64,000 nt of DNA from Paralvinella palmiformis (lineage: Eukaryota; Annelida; Polychaeta; Terebellida; Alvinellidae). The stretch lies in contig JAODUP010000355.1 of the NCBI GenBank assembly GCA_025642065.1, positions 476,501 through 540,500 of the forward strand, given 5' to 3'. This document shows, piece after piece, positions 14,910 through 27,665 of this stretch. The position numbers and the translations under genes were made by a program. The notes beneath the pieces are model-generated. The model was not told the origin of the DNA and ran no database searches. It worked only from the letters and a program-made list of their open reading frames with translations. Within the stretch, counting starts at the first letter, position 1. Each line of letters opens with the position of its first letter.

Positions 14910-17900
14910 CTGTACAAAGAGATTTATATTTGCAGGCATAAATATACATTTAAATGTATGCATGCATCCATACAAATTTACACATACACCAGAACCTATT
15001 TATATATATATATATTTGCGGAAATATATCCTTAGACATATAAACACACTTGTTTATTTCCAAATTGCTTTGATTGCTTTAGGCATTGATTGGCATGTAG
15101 TGGTTTTTGCAGTTAGTCGCATTGCAGAATATTGAAAAAGAGTTAATGTGCCAAGACTGATTGCCGTTGGCTTGTAGTTAACTTTGACCAATGTGTGGCT
15201 ACTTATTGGTCACTCGGCTGTTCGCTGATACTGCCTCCCCTTACGGCATCTTAGACATCGTAATGGTAGGTTCGGCTATCAATTGAGTGCTCAGAACGAG
15301 ATTGTTGTGAAACCAGTATTTTAATTGCCTCGCCACAATTGCAGTTCACCGAAGAAGAAAAAAACCACAGTAAGAATGACAAAGGATTATGCATTAACCC
15401 GTCATGGATCTGAACTGAACTCGTTTGGAGTAGATCAATTCTTTATAGTGCTCTAGTTGTGTATATAGAATGGTTGTTGTTTGTATGGTAGTAATTAGTA
15501 GTGCTGTAGACTCTCTGTTTTCTGCCTTATTTTGTTCTCCGTCTTTCGTCTTTTATTGTATCAAGAGCAATTTTGTGTTATTTTAATTGGATTTTGTAGT
15601 GAAGACATTATTCATTGGTTTCTTCCCTCCGAGCCAGTACCCAAGGTATCTTCATATCAGATGTTGTTTCGTGGGTTAGCTGAGCCACGTATTGATTTTG
15701 TTCCATCTTACGGTGCTCACGATGAACGCTTTTGTGAATATCGGCATAGGCCGTGCATGGTCTGCTCTTAGTCGTAAATGCGTAAACGTTCTGTGGGCTT
15801 TCGAAAGTTTGTGCATCTTCAAAAATCCCACCCTCTTCTTCCAAACGGGATAGTTGCTCAAGAAGTCTGATTCCGTAACAAGATTCATTTTCTAAATACC
15901 CAGTTGCTTCTTCTTGATTAACAAATGACAGTCTGGTTTCATCTTGCATCTAACAGGTGTGGAAAGACTTTTAATAATAATGACTAACCTGGAAGATGAA
16001 ATTTTATTACTACCAGTTTAAAATCGGTACTAATGTAGCGATGTTGGATCGGTCCAATTTTTTGGCCAGTAAAGGTAGCACGAAATAATACTGACTGACC
16101 GGGCTTTCATTTTGACCAATAACGCCGTCACAAGGGCACCAACAGTGTATCAACACCAGCTCCTGTTGTCGTACTGGTTTGTCTAGAGATTTGAAGACCG
16201 ACTGGCTAGCATAGTTGTGGTTCGTCAGTTAGTCCAGTGCTCTTAGCGTCAAAGTAATAGCCTTAAGTTTGGTGTCCAATTTGACCTGTTGTTTATTTAT
16301 TTGATGAGTCCTATTTTTTCTCTCTGCTAGAGCATGTTGTTCTTTATTTGGTGTGTTTGACAGAGACAAAAACCCGAAGCCTCTTCCTATCATTGTGAGT
16401 GTGTGTATATCGTCGTGGCGTACGTTGGTCGGCAGATGTTATTAAACCCAAGTTTGTTTGTTACTCACAGGTGATATCAACAATCTACAGAATCTACAAA
16501 ACCTCCAGGGTCTAGCTGCTTTAGCTGCCTTAGCCAATAATCCAGGTAAGTACTACACGTGAGAGTACATAATCTAAGCAATGTTTATACGAGTGTAGCA
16601 GATGTAGATCTTTGTCATTTAAACATGTCCTGGCTTCATAGATCTACATGGTAATATTGAAGTCATTGGTCTTTAGCTGTTAACGTCCACATGCCATTAT
16701 ATTAATTATAATAACAGCTAATCTGTAATATTTTACTACTAATTTTTGTGCCACATTCTTAATATGTTTGGATAGGCTTAATACCAATAAAATTGTTGCT
16801 TGCTGTGGTACAATTTCTGTGCGAGAATTATTCCGATTCTGCTTGGTATACACAGTTCTGACAGTTGTGTGTTCCACCCACTGTCTGGTTTTTATTCGCC
16901 GTCTTCACCATTTCTCTTTCCACAAGATGCGTTGTGTTAAATGCCAATCATCTCGGAACCACGATAATCCTCATTTCAGCCATGTCAGCGATGAATCCCC
17001 AGAACCTAGCAGCTCTCCAACAGCTAGCAGCGGCCACGAGTTCATCTAGCAGTGTTGGTGGTACGATACCAGGAATTAATTCAACCGGTTAGTATCTGCG
17101 TTGTAATCCAATGGCATCCAAAAAAAAAAGAGATATTCAAACAATGTGTTGTTGTAATCCAGTGTCGTGTGAGCAGAGATTCTAATAGTAAACTGTCATT
17201 GACGAGTTGTTTATGGGCTGTTGAGATTGAGACATGTTTCTGTTTTCGTCTGGTTGCAAACATAAGCCAGTTTTTGTTAACGTCGTCATGAAATATACTT
17301 GATACTTGGCCAACAGTGTTTGTCATCACCATGGTGATGTGGTCCATGATAATACTAGTGAATAATGATGATGTTTGTGATGATTTTTATGATGATGATG
17401 ATGATGATGATGATACCTCAGATTTTAGGCAGATATTGTACTGAGGATATATATTTATGGAGCAATGTCTCGACGTTCATTTGTTTCCACATGTCATTGT
17501 GTTCATCAGTGTATGCTATATGTGATCGTTGGATGTACTGTCGTGGTTGTCAGTGTGTGCACTCAACAGATTCTGGATTTGTTATGTTTTAGTTATCAGG
17601 TTATGGTGAGCACTAGGAAGTGATGTTCATCTTAATTGATATTGTCATTTGTGACCTGTATTACGGATATTCCATGTTCAGTGGGGGGGGGTTCCAAAAT
17701 ACAACTATGCTAATTGAAGAGCAGCATTCAGTATTTTTTTTTTGCGATATAACTAATCTTTCCAGTTTAACGGATATCTTTTTATTTTGTCTGTTTGATT
17801 GGTTATGAGTTGGCGTAGAAGAATAACCTGATATTGGTACTTGATATATTGAAGTACGAGGAATAGTATAGTTAGTTAAGGGAGAAGCGTTATGGTGTAG

Positions 17901-19337
17901 AAAGCGGATTTTGTTATTAACAGCGATGAGTACAAAAAATCAATCATACTAACCATCTTGATCGTGAACACCTCCACTAAGTACATAATAGCATTCCTGT
18001 TTGATAAATTACATATCACCTTGTTGGGGTAAATTTTGCGTTTGGCGGCATGATACGAGACATTTTAGAGAGGTAATTTGCCAGTATTTATAGGTCAAGC
18101 AAGAAATTGTCTTCATTGTTTTAAGCTTTCCATGTGATTTGTATCACCTGGATTTGCCAGACTAGTATATTTAAAACAAATTGTTTTAAAGGCAGGATGA
18201 ACCTTTTTAGTGTCTGATTGTATTCCTATTAAACGTAGGAATTTGGACATGTGACTCAGGAATACAACTTTCACCGAAACTACATATCGGATATCATGTT
18301 ACAGCTGTGTTACAGCCATCTTCAATATATTTCTTAGTCAGCATTTCATTATTTGCTTACTTTTGGGGAAAGAGTGCCTGTTAAGTGAAATTTTCACTTC
18401 GTTAAAAATGTTAAATAGTATACGTTTTGGTAAAAAAAATTGAAACTTTCCACATTTCTGTACAGTGCCCAACCTGTTTTACTTGTCATACTGCACTTCT
18501 AAGTTGAAGTTATGTGTTTCTTTTATCGGGTCAGAGCTTAGTTTTGGAACATACCAAAAATTATTTTATTATTTAGAAGAAACTTATCATCTTGTGTATT
18601 GCTTGACAGTATTTAAAAAAAAGTTGTAACAGGTTCTTGGTTGGCTGTGGTAATATATCTTTAGATGTCTGGAGCTAAGATACGTTCCGTACGTTATGGA
18701 ATGTATTCTATTTTAGTGAGAAAAATGACATATTCAGCTATACTTGTTCAATATCACAGAATTTCAGTATTGATTTTGATCTAGACTTGATCTAGACTAT
18801 GTGTGTGTGCGTGTGTGTGTGTGTGTGTGTTGTGTGTTTTGTGTGTGTGTGTGTGTTATATAGATTTGGTTGGTTATGTGTGTAACGTCATCACTCTCTG
18901 TGTGCCAACACTGAACATGTGTTGATATTCTGCTGTATAATTAATTAGCCATGTGGCAACCAGGTCAAAGTGATTTATGTAAACACAAAGGTGTCACCAT
19001 ACGTCTACCCACAAAACACCTAATTTGCTTAAAACCGATAGAATAACTATTAATGGCAAAAAGTCATTTGTATAAAATCATCGATTTAGAATGAATCTTA
19101 TTTAAGTCTTCCTGATATTGTGACCACGGCCAGATATAACAAGCAAATCTTACCGCCATCGATCCGGTTTGAGATGGAAAACACAGCAATTTGATACTGT
19201 CAGATTGCCATTGTTATATCAGTACAGTGTATTTGTTTGGAATAAGAAAGTGAGCAGGTAAATAGATAGGCTATATTAGACAGGGATGTGCATTGAGGTG
19301 TTGGGTTGTGGGGTGTGCATCTCTCTCTATCTGTCTG

Positions 19338-19369
<32 letters not shown>

Positions 19370-22300
19370 TACGTGTGTCCGTGTCCAGTCTAGATGTCAT
19401 TTTGTATTTTCATTTCGTATCCTGGCTATCAAGTCTGTGTTTGATGATAAGTATTAGTATTAGGATATTGATGAGTCACATTAATGACTTATGATCAGTA
19501 TCTGTAAATGACTGACTGTTTGTTCTTCTTTTTTTGTGTTTTCAGGCACAAGTACGCCTACTTCTTCTGCAGGTTGGCATTTGTCTATATTTCGTAGCTA
19601 TCATTTTAATTTCCACGTGGAATGGGGCAGTTTGTTATTCGGCTTTCGTGTAGGCATTTGGCTTAAAGGCTTGACGTTTCTCTCTCAAATAGACTTCTAG
19701 TAACATTCAGAAAGCCATTGTCTGTGGTTATATTAACAGATTATCATAATCTGCATGCAGTAATTTCTCGATTAATGTCGGAAGATGCGTGCGTACCAAT
19801 GGTGGGAGTTTGTGTTGGGTTGTGAGTGCAATTTTCTGTGTGTCGTTGTTAATGACTGAGAGATGTGCCAGTACTTGTTGTGGGAGTTGGTACTGGCTGG
19901 GTTCATTTATTACGGGCTGCTTATGTAGATCTTCCCTGCCGCTGTTTTATGGCTATTGTTTGAATACAGATCGCCCACTTTAAGCTAATAAAAGCTCTGA
20001 CATGAGTAGTGTACGTTTGGTATTTTATTGCACCTCCCATCCGGATCTTGGTATAGGTATGGTTCTATCCCATAGCTGCGTTGTACTAACCGTTCTTAGC
20101 ATGCAGTTCGTAAATATTGACATATTTCACATTTGTGCACCCGAATGGATAGGTAACTAAATATGAAAATAATCATGGTACAATAAGTCTATCTTTCAGC
20201 TGTCGTCAGTTTTCAGTTGTCTTGGCTTATTCATGTCATACGAGTCACAGATGCTGAAGATTGCATCACATATTAATAGAAATTTGTCCGTGTGACTGGC
20301 TAAGTTATAATACTGATGATAATAGAAATGTGTTTTGAGGAATTAATGGGAAATCATTTAGGATATTGGAAGTATAATTTAGCAAAAATGGCCTGCCTAA
20401 TTTTTTTAGATTTAAACAGTTGCACCACCAGGCTGCTCGTATTAATCTGATGTAGATGGCGTTTGTTAATGTTAATTTCCTTGTTATCTTCGTTTTAACA
20501 TCACTGGCCTTGAAAAGTCAGATAAAAGGGTATGTTTCATTTACAACTCAAAAACCGTTATATAAGATACGTGTGACTTGTATTGAAGCGTGTCATTGAT
20601 GATACCCGCTCCCCAAATTTTGTGAAATTTGCTTGCCGAACAACCAGTTCTTTATCGACAAAAGTGATATTGCTGCACCCCCTGTTTGTTTTTGAGAACC
20701 TGAGCTATGGTAGCATTAATGCTGGTATACAAGGCACAAGTTAATCCTAACATGGCCAAATGAATCGCGTAAAATATTACTTTTCAAGTAATCAGATTGC
20801 CCATGAGTGTACAATATATATTACCTATCAGAAGATGGCCGACTGATTTAGGTCCTGTTTGCGATGGACAATTTTGCTTCATGTTCGACGTTTGTATGTT
20901 ATTCATTCCGCCGGCGAATTGAAAGGTTTGTTAGCGAGTGGCGCTTGATTGGTTTTTGAAAGCATTTTATGAATAGCTTTTTAAAAAGAAGGTAATTTCT
21001 GACACGTCGTTTGTTCTTCAGTAACAGCTCTGTGTGTTTTTGTTTCTGTTTCAAACTGTTCAGTGAAACCTGGACATTTAGGTGAGCTACAAGTGATTTG
21101 TGTGCTTTGTTCTCTCTCCGTAGTGTATTGTCATTTTTCTGTTGTGTGTACTCATTATCCACTTTAGATGACCTCCCATCCTGCCCTCTAACTAGACCCT
21201 TAGTATTGCACCCGGTTACTAGATATCATTTGGGAAGGTGCAGCATCTTTGACCCATTCTTGGATTTGTGCATGTTTTTTTTATTAATATTCCATCGCGG
21301 TGGTAACATGTAGATAAAATGTTAGGATCACTACGGGTAGTAACACTAGAACTACTTGAAATACCGGGCCATATATTATCTTGTCGTACTCGTCTGATAA
21401 ACCTGTCTTAGTGATCTTAAATAACCATTTTAATGGTAGACTTTGAGTGTGGAATGAACGCATTCTATCTGGATCCTGTGTGTGTGCAAAACATCTGTGT
21501 AATGTAGTGCACTAGAGGTACTAACAGCTTGTTGTATTATAGAATGGTAACCTTTCGTGGGATGGTCTTCTTTTCTCGCATTCTATCTGTACCCAGTTAT
21601 TTCATGATACGATCAGTGGCACGATCAGTCACTTATTTGATAAAGCAATCGGTAATAATAATTTCTGCACCAAATGATCTCAGTGCTTATCTCTCAGATA
21701 AATCATGGTAGATATGACAGTTATGTGTCACTCTCAATAAAGCCATAATTAACTGATCTGCGACTTCAGTTATTTAATTTTTTTATCCCCATGAACATAA
21801 AAAAGTTGAAGAACTGATCGGAACATCCGTGTTATGTCAGCCTGAAGTTCGCTATTTGTTTGTGGCTCTGTTTTTTTTAGGGGGGGGGGTCTTTTAACAA
21901 ACATTCCCAGAAGGCATACAGGTTTAAAGTAAATTAGTGATTTAAATCTTGAACTCGCCGTGTCTAACGTAACCCACTGCTAGTTAATTACTTTTGTGAT
22001 CCATTATGGAATGACATCTGATATTATTAATAAACAGGTATTGATATTAATGTATGGATTATCTGTTGTTGTCTTCCCATTGTAAATGTTATTAACGGCT
22101 TGTTAATGTGTTGTTGTTGTTTTTTTTTGTGTTAATTTTTATGTTGTTTTAAGATGTTTGTTCACTTGAACTGTCTCCATTTGTAGCTGAAGTTTTTTAT
22201 TTTTTTTCTCTGTGAGATAATCGGGTGAAGCTGTACTTTGGCCATTGCTTCCTTACATTTTCCTTGGTGTCTGTCATAAAAGTATTGACAAACGTATATC

Positions 22301-23458
22301 AACAAATGCAGTGGATGTGGGGGAATGATTCAAGCGATAATGGTTTTATCACAGAAAGTGGAAAGTCCTGTTAGGATTTGTGTATGTTTTACAGTCCCCC
22401 CCCCTCTCTCTGTGTGTGTGATTTCGTGTATTGTTTCTTAAAAGCCACCATATTTTATTCCGAATTATCTTATCTCACCAGCACATCGCTGACTAGTACA
22501 ATGTACAGTTGTCAGTTCAAGTGCTTCGGGTCTGTTGAAGTAGATAATGCAGAAATGTATTCCGGATTCTGTTGTTGAGCAAGGATCACGTGCTGGTGAT
22601 ATTTGCACACTTCCGGATTCTGTTGTTGAGCAAGGATCACGTGCTGGTGATATTAGCATACTTCCAAGTGCAACTTTTACCGGAACAAGTAATTTGGAAG
22701 CTAGATGGTGGACAACATTAACTGAGCTAGGAGTTGTTAAATGACCAGTAAATATGATGTTTTAATATAAAAATAATTATATCCTCACCATGGCCATGTC
22801 ATTTATGGGACATGGACTTTGTCCGTGAGCTTGTGTGTTCTGGAGTTTGTTTTTAGAAAACTGTTAGGAAGCCTGTATAGGAATTGTTAGCATTACCCAC
22901 ATTGAACATTGTTTGGAGACAGGTCACATCATTATGTAACCTAGGAGAGATTCAGTGTCGATTGTTTAATGTGTTATTACCATTTTAGTGCAATTTGTTA
23001 CAAATGCTTCTTTTCCTTAATTAGCTGTAAACGGTCTAGAATATCTCTAGAAGACATGCCGATGTTCACATGAACTGAGTGGATACCTATGTAGTGTCTG
23101 TAACTCGTTACATGTGGTGGAATGTGTCATTGAGCAAGATGGACAACACCCATTTAATTTTGACAGAAGTACTCGCAGCACTGCTGCTCGGCTTTCTATC
23201 ATTCAATTCAGAATTGGATGGAAGTGTGTATGTGAAAGAATAGACAGTCTTCCTATAGATGAAAATTAGTAGAAGGTGACAATTTCATCAGCACATTTCA
23301 GCTTAGCAAATTATACATATTAATATAGCTTACTAGTCATGTGTGTACAAATATTCACTGCTTATACAAATATTCTGTTGAACCTAGTTTTTGGACCAAG
23401 TTCTTCATTGTTAGTTAATTTTCTCTGTTATTAATAGTTTGCTCAAATTCTCTAGATT

Positions 23459-23499
<41 letters not shown>

Positions 23500-26400
23500 T
23501 GGTTGAAATTCTAAATAGCCTTGCTGCTCTATCTGTTTTTCTCTTTTTACTTATTTTAAGCATTGCTTAAGATGTTAATTAATTAATCGGTTGATCTCAG
23601 GTGGTCGGATACCTGTAAAACTTCATAAAACATTTATCTCAGGTGGTCGTTTGTCTGTAAAACTTGGAACAAACAAAGTGTTTTGGTGGTTAAAGTAGAT
23701 ATTGTAATCAAGGTAGATCTCTCTGTGTCATCTATCTCAGTCTTCCAGTTGGTTGTGTTTATTTTATTGTAGTTCAGCTGTAGATTCATTTGTTACTAAT
23801 AATAACTTTTATACAAGTAGAACCACACACACACACACATACACACATGCATGCATGAACAAAACAGCTTTTAATGAGCTATTTTTGTGAAAGTCTTCCA
23901 TAAATAATTCCCTTAATTAATTAATCATTACTGATTTGTATTTTTGTTATGAATTAAGATAAAATAAAAATCTTCAAAAATCCTATTACATGTTAGATTA
24001 TGATCACATGCCGTTATACATATTTGTAGTGTAGGATCGCGCTAGATTGTGTTATGTTGGTGCAGTGTGTATCTCGAATGTGTTGCGTGGCAAGTAGCCA
24101 CAATTGTTTGATCTGTTATTGATTTCCTTTGGTTTGTTATTGGTGCCAGCTTTACTGAATTAGAGCTGTTTAATAGCATTAGCATTCTTTATACATGTGA
24201 AGATACATGTAAGCATTACTGTTAATGAGTCATTTCAGGCTTATTTATCATCTTCGGTTCGTTTTAAACTCAGAAGAGGTTTAACTAACCGACTACCGTC
24301 CATTTTGTTTCAGGCAGCATGGGTGCCACCAACACAACAAATTCAACAGGGATCGGCACACTGGGCATGCAAAATAATCTAGGGCCAAACATCGGCAACC
24401 CAAGCGCAATGGGTGCACCTAACAATAGCTTGAATGGTCTCGGCAACACAAGCGTTGGTCAGGCGGGTCAAGGCATAGATGCCCTGTCACAAGCCTACTC
24501 GGGAATCCAGCAATACGCAGGTTTGTCCGGTTTACTAGGGCAAGGTAAAGATCGTTTTTTTTTCGTGTCATTTCAGACTTGTTGCTGTGTGTGGTTTGTG
24601 CTGGTGATGTCCAGGGTTGTCATGGTGCTCCAATGTTCATCTCCGATCATTGCTAACAAACTATCTTCGTCTCTGCTTTGTTTGTCTGTTTTGTTGTTAC
24701 AGAGTGTTTTTTACATAGCCTTAAATAGATGTGTGACACCGCAGCGGGTGTGTGTGTGTGTTTGTGTGTGCGTGCGTGCGCGTGCGGATGTTTTATAATC
24801 TGTTTCTCTTCGTGTCTGATTAACCCATTTAATATTCTCTCGCTTCCTCACTCACCCACCCATTCTTATTTCTAAGTAGCAACGAGCCCACCGTTTTATT
24901 GTCATAAATGCATTACCATTAGACTGCTATAAAAATCGATGTGCTCATTTTTCGGATAATTATAATGCATCGTCAATGTTTTATTGTAATATGCATCTTA
25001 AGCTGGTCGTAGATCCAGAGTTATTGTAATATGCATCTTAAGCCAGTCATAGATACAGAGTAATTGTAATTTGACTGTACTTAGTGGTAAGAAGGTCTTT
25101 CAATGTTGTATATTTCAGCTTCATTTCCTAATGCTTTTACAGCACAGAACACAACCCAGTTACAGCAGGCTACATCTACGTCACCAGCTGGCAAACAAAC
25201 AGAGGGTTAGTTCTATTACGTAGACTTGCCTTAAACATTTCATCGTCTTGTTGCCAGTGGTGAGAGTAGTGAAGGCTTGTCATCATTGGTAATCACTGAC
25301 ATAAGATGATCAGTTGCGATGATAAATAGTGGCCTCCCAGTTCTAGACAAATTTTCTGTGTTTTGTTCTTTTTGATGGGTACCCGGGTATAAACTGTTAA
25401 CCGATACAGCGATTTTTGTTGATTTTAATTGGAGAAATTTTTTCTTCATTTTTTACTTTCCCTGGATCACACACACACATATAGACGCACACAATATCAT
25501 TTATAGGGAGAACAGAGCCATCTGCTGCTTTTTAAAAATGATTTGTCGTCACTGGAAATATAGTGATGTTTTGTCAAATTCATTCTAAATTTGCTGTACT
25601 GCACTCGGGTGGATGTTGTGATGTTTAGCCTCTCGGCGCATACGCTTTAGTTTACTACCCAATATAACGTAGCTGTATATAACATGTAATTTAGTCAGCA
25701 TTATTTGGACAGGATAATGCCATCATAATCATCAAAACGTTTTAACACCATGCCTATATAGTTATCGTGAATATTGAAACACTGAAGGTCATTTCAGCAT
25801 CACTGAACATATATCAGGATTTTGGGGAGGGCAGTTCAGTAGCGGAGATGTAAATTCCAACTGATCCAGAGTGGTAGTCAGGTGTCAGGTGTTTTGATAA
25901 TTTTGTGTGCATTTGAAGCCAGAATATTAATTTCTCCGTCGGGTTAGTTGGTTATGTTGAGTTTTGCCATATTCTCCGAATCCAGTTTATTGCTGTTTTG
26001 CTATCAGTATCCACTGAATATTAATTTTATACGTTATTCGGCAGTTGGCTAACTGTTTAAATCGTTTAAACTGAATTAATTATGGTTGATGGTCTGAGTG
26101 TGTTCACGTTATGATTTTTGCAATCGTGCTTTCCTTACATTGTATCTCGTCCCAGGTATGATATAGCCCCTCCCCTCTCTTTCTCTCTCTGTCACTCTCT
26201 CTCTCTTTCTGTGTGTGTGCGTGTGCATGTATGCGAGTCCGTGTGCGCATGTGCTAGAGTTGGTGAGATACTGATGGATACTAGAATTCATGTTCTATAC
26301 TCAATATTTATTACTTGATACTTACAATGAATTATGTCTAATTTATACGCAGCATAGTTTTCCAAACGAGCACTAACCTATTATTTTCAGTAGCGAAACA

Positions 26401-27634
26401 TGCACGAAAAGCATTATGTCATAAATGTCTACACATTGTTTCATAATGGATGGTTTCCTGTAGCTGAAAGCTGTTGAACAGTGAATTTGATTGATGTACT
26501 CGAAAATGTTTGATGGATAAGTGGTTCCTATGAGGTTTTTTTGTTGAGAATATAATAAGTTATGTTAACGAGGTCAACATGAATAATGTGCTGTAGTTTG
26601 AATTTGCAACATATCTTCATTATTAGCCAGTGTGTGATTTAGAATTAGTAAAGGGTTGACTTTTCCTTCAAGAGCACTACCAAAATATACATATACTAAT
26701 ATTAATTTGTCTTAAATGATATATTATGCTTTAATTGTGTTCTTTTTCATGGTGGGGGGGGATTAAAGTGGGAAATTAAATAACAAATGCAAGAACTTAA
26801 AATCGTCCTCAATAAACTCATTTTATTTGTGACATAGTTTTCAAATGTTGATCATTATAAATTTCCAATATGGGAGTCTGACTGCCTACTATTAAGACCT
26901 ATCTTAGGCTATGCTTTCTGACCTGTCTGACCTATATGTCCCAGATCTTTATTTTATCATAAACTCTATTTACTGGTTTCAAAAGTGGACCAAGTATCAA
27001 AAGCTACCACCACACCTTGAGATATCGAGTACTGACAGACGACATTCAATAGATTTAATATATGTCATCCTAGATGAAGATTGGCTAAATTTAGGAAATA
27101 TTGATCAGTATCAGTTAATCATCGAAGGATAATATCAAGTTTTGTTTGCTCGAATCGAATTTCCACAATTGCCATTTATATTTTGATGTATTGAACCAAC
27201 TCTGGTATGTGAGTTTGTATGTGTGTGTTTGTTTGTATGTATGTGTGTCTGTGTGTGTGTCCCGCAGCAAGCAGACATGTACTAAATCTGTTATTACCAA
27301 AATCTGTCTACTTCACGTTAGTATTAAGGATCTTGCTCATCTTCCTCCTTTCTGATAATACTAAATAACATATTGATCCCAAACTTTCAGTTTCTCCGAC
27401 CTAACGATGTACAGCGAGTATTGATCCAGATTTTTCTCTCATCTCCAGGTCCAGATGGTGCCAACTTATTTATCTATCACTTGCCACAAGAATTTGGAGA
27501 TCAGGATCTGATGCAGATGTTCATGCCATTTGGAACAGTTGTTTCAGCCAAAGTGTTTATAGACAAACAGACAAACCTCAGCAAATGCTTTGGTATGTAT
27601 TATAATTTCATTATAATTTTCATGTCAATAATGC

Positions 27635-27665
<31 letters not shown>

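Larger units (their letters stand above)
19573..24313 (+). other. CELF intron 12, the longest intron
   Basis: 4.7 kb, T-rich. It contains the candidate 18-nt microexon (21064-21081), a 51-bp tandem duplication (22560-22661), a GT repeat (23464-23499) and a CA repeat (23824-23840). No mobile element recognised. Confidence 0.7.

Noticed and set aside
14586..14975. 129-codon minus-strand ORF
   Set aside because: Shadow of CELF exon 9 plus a CA repeat on the other strand.
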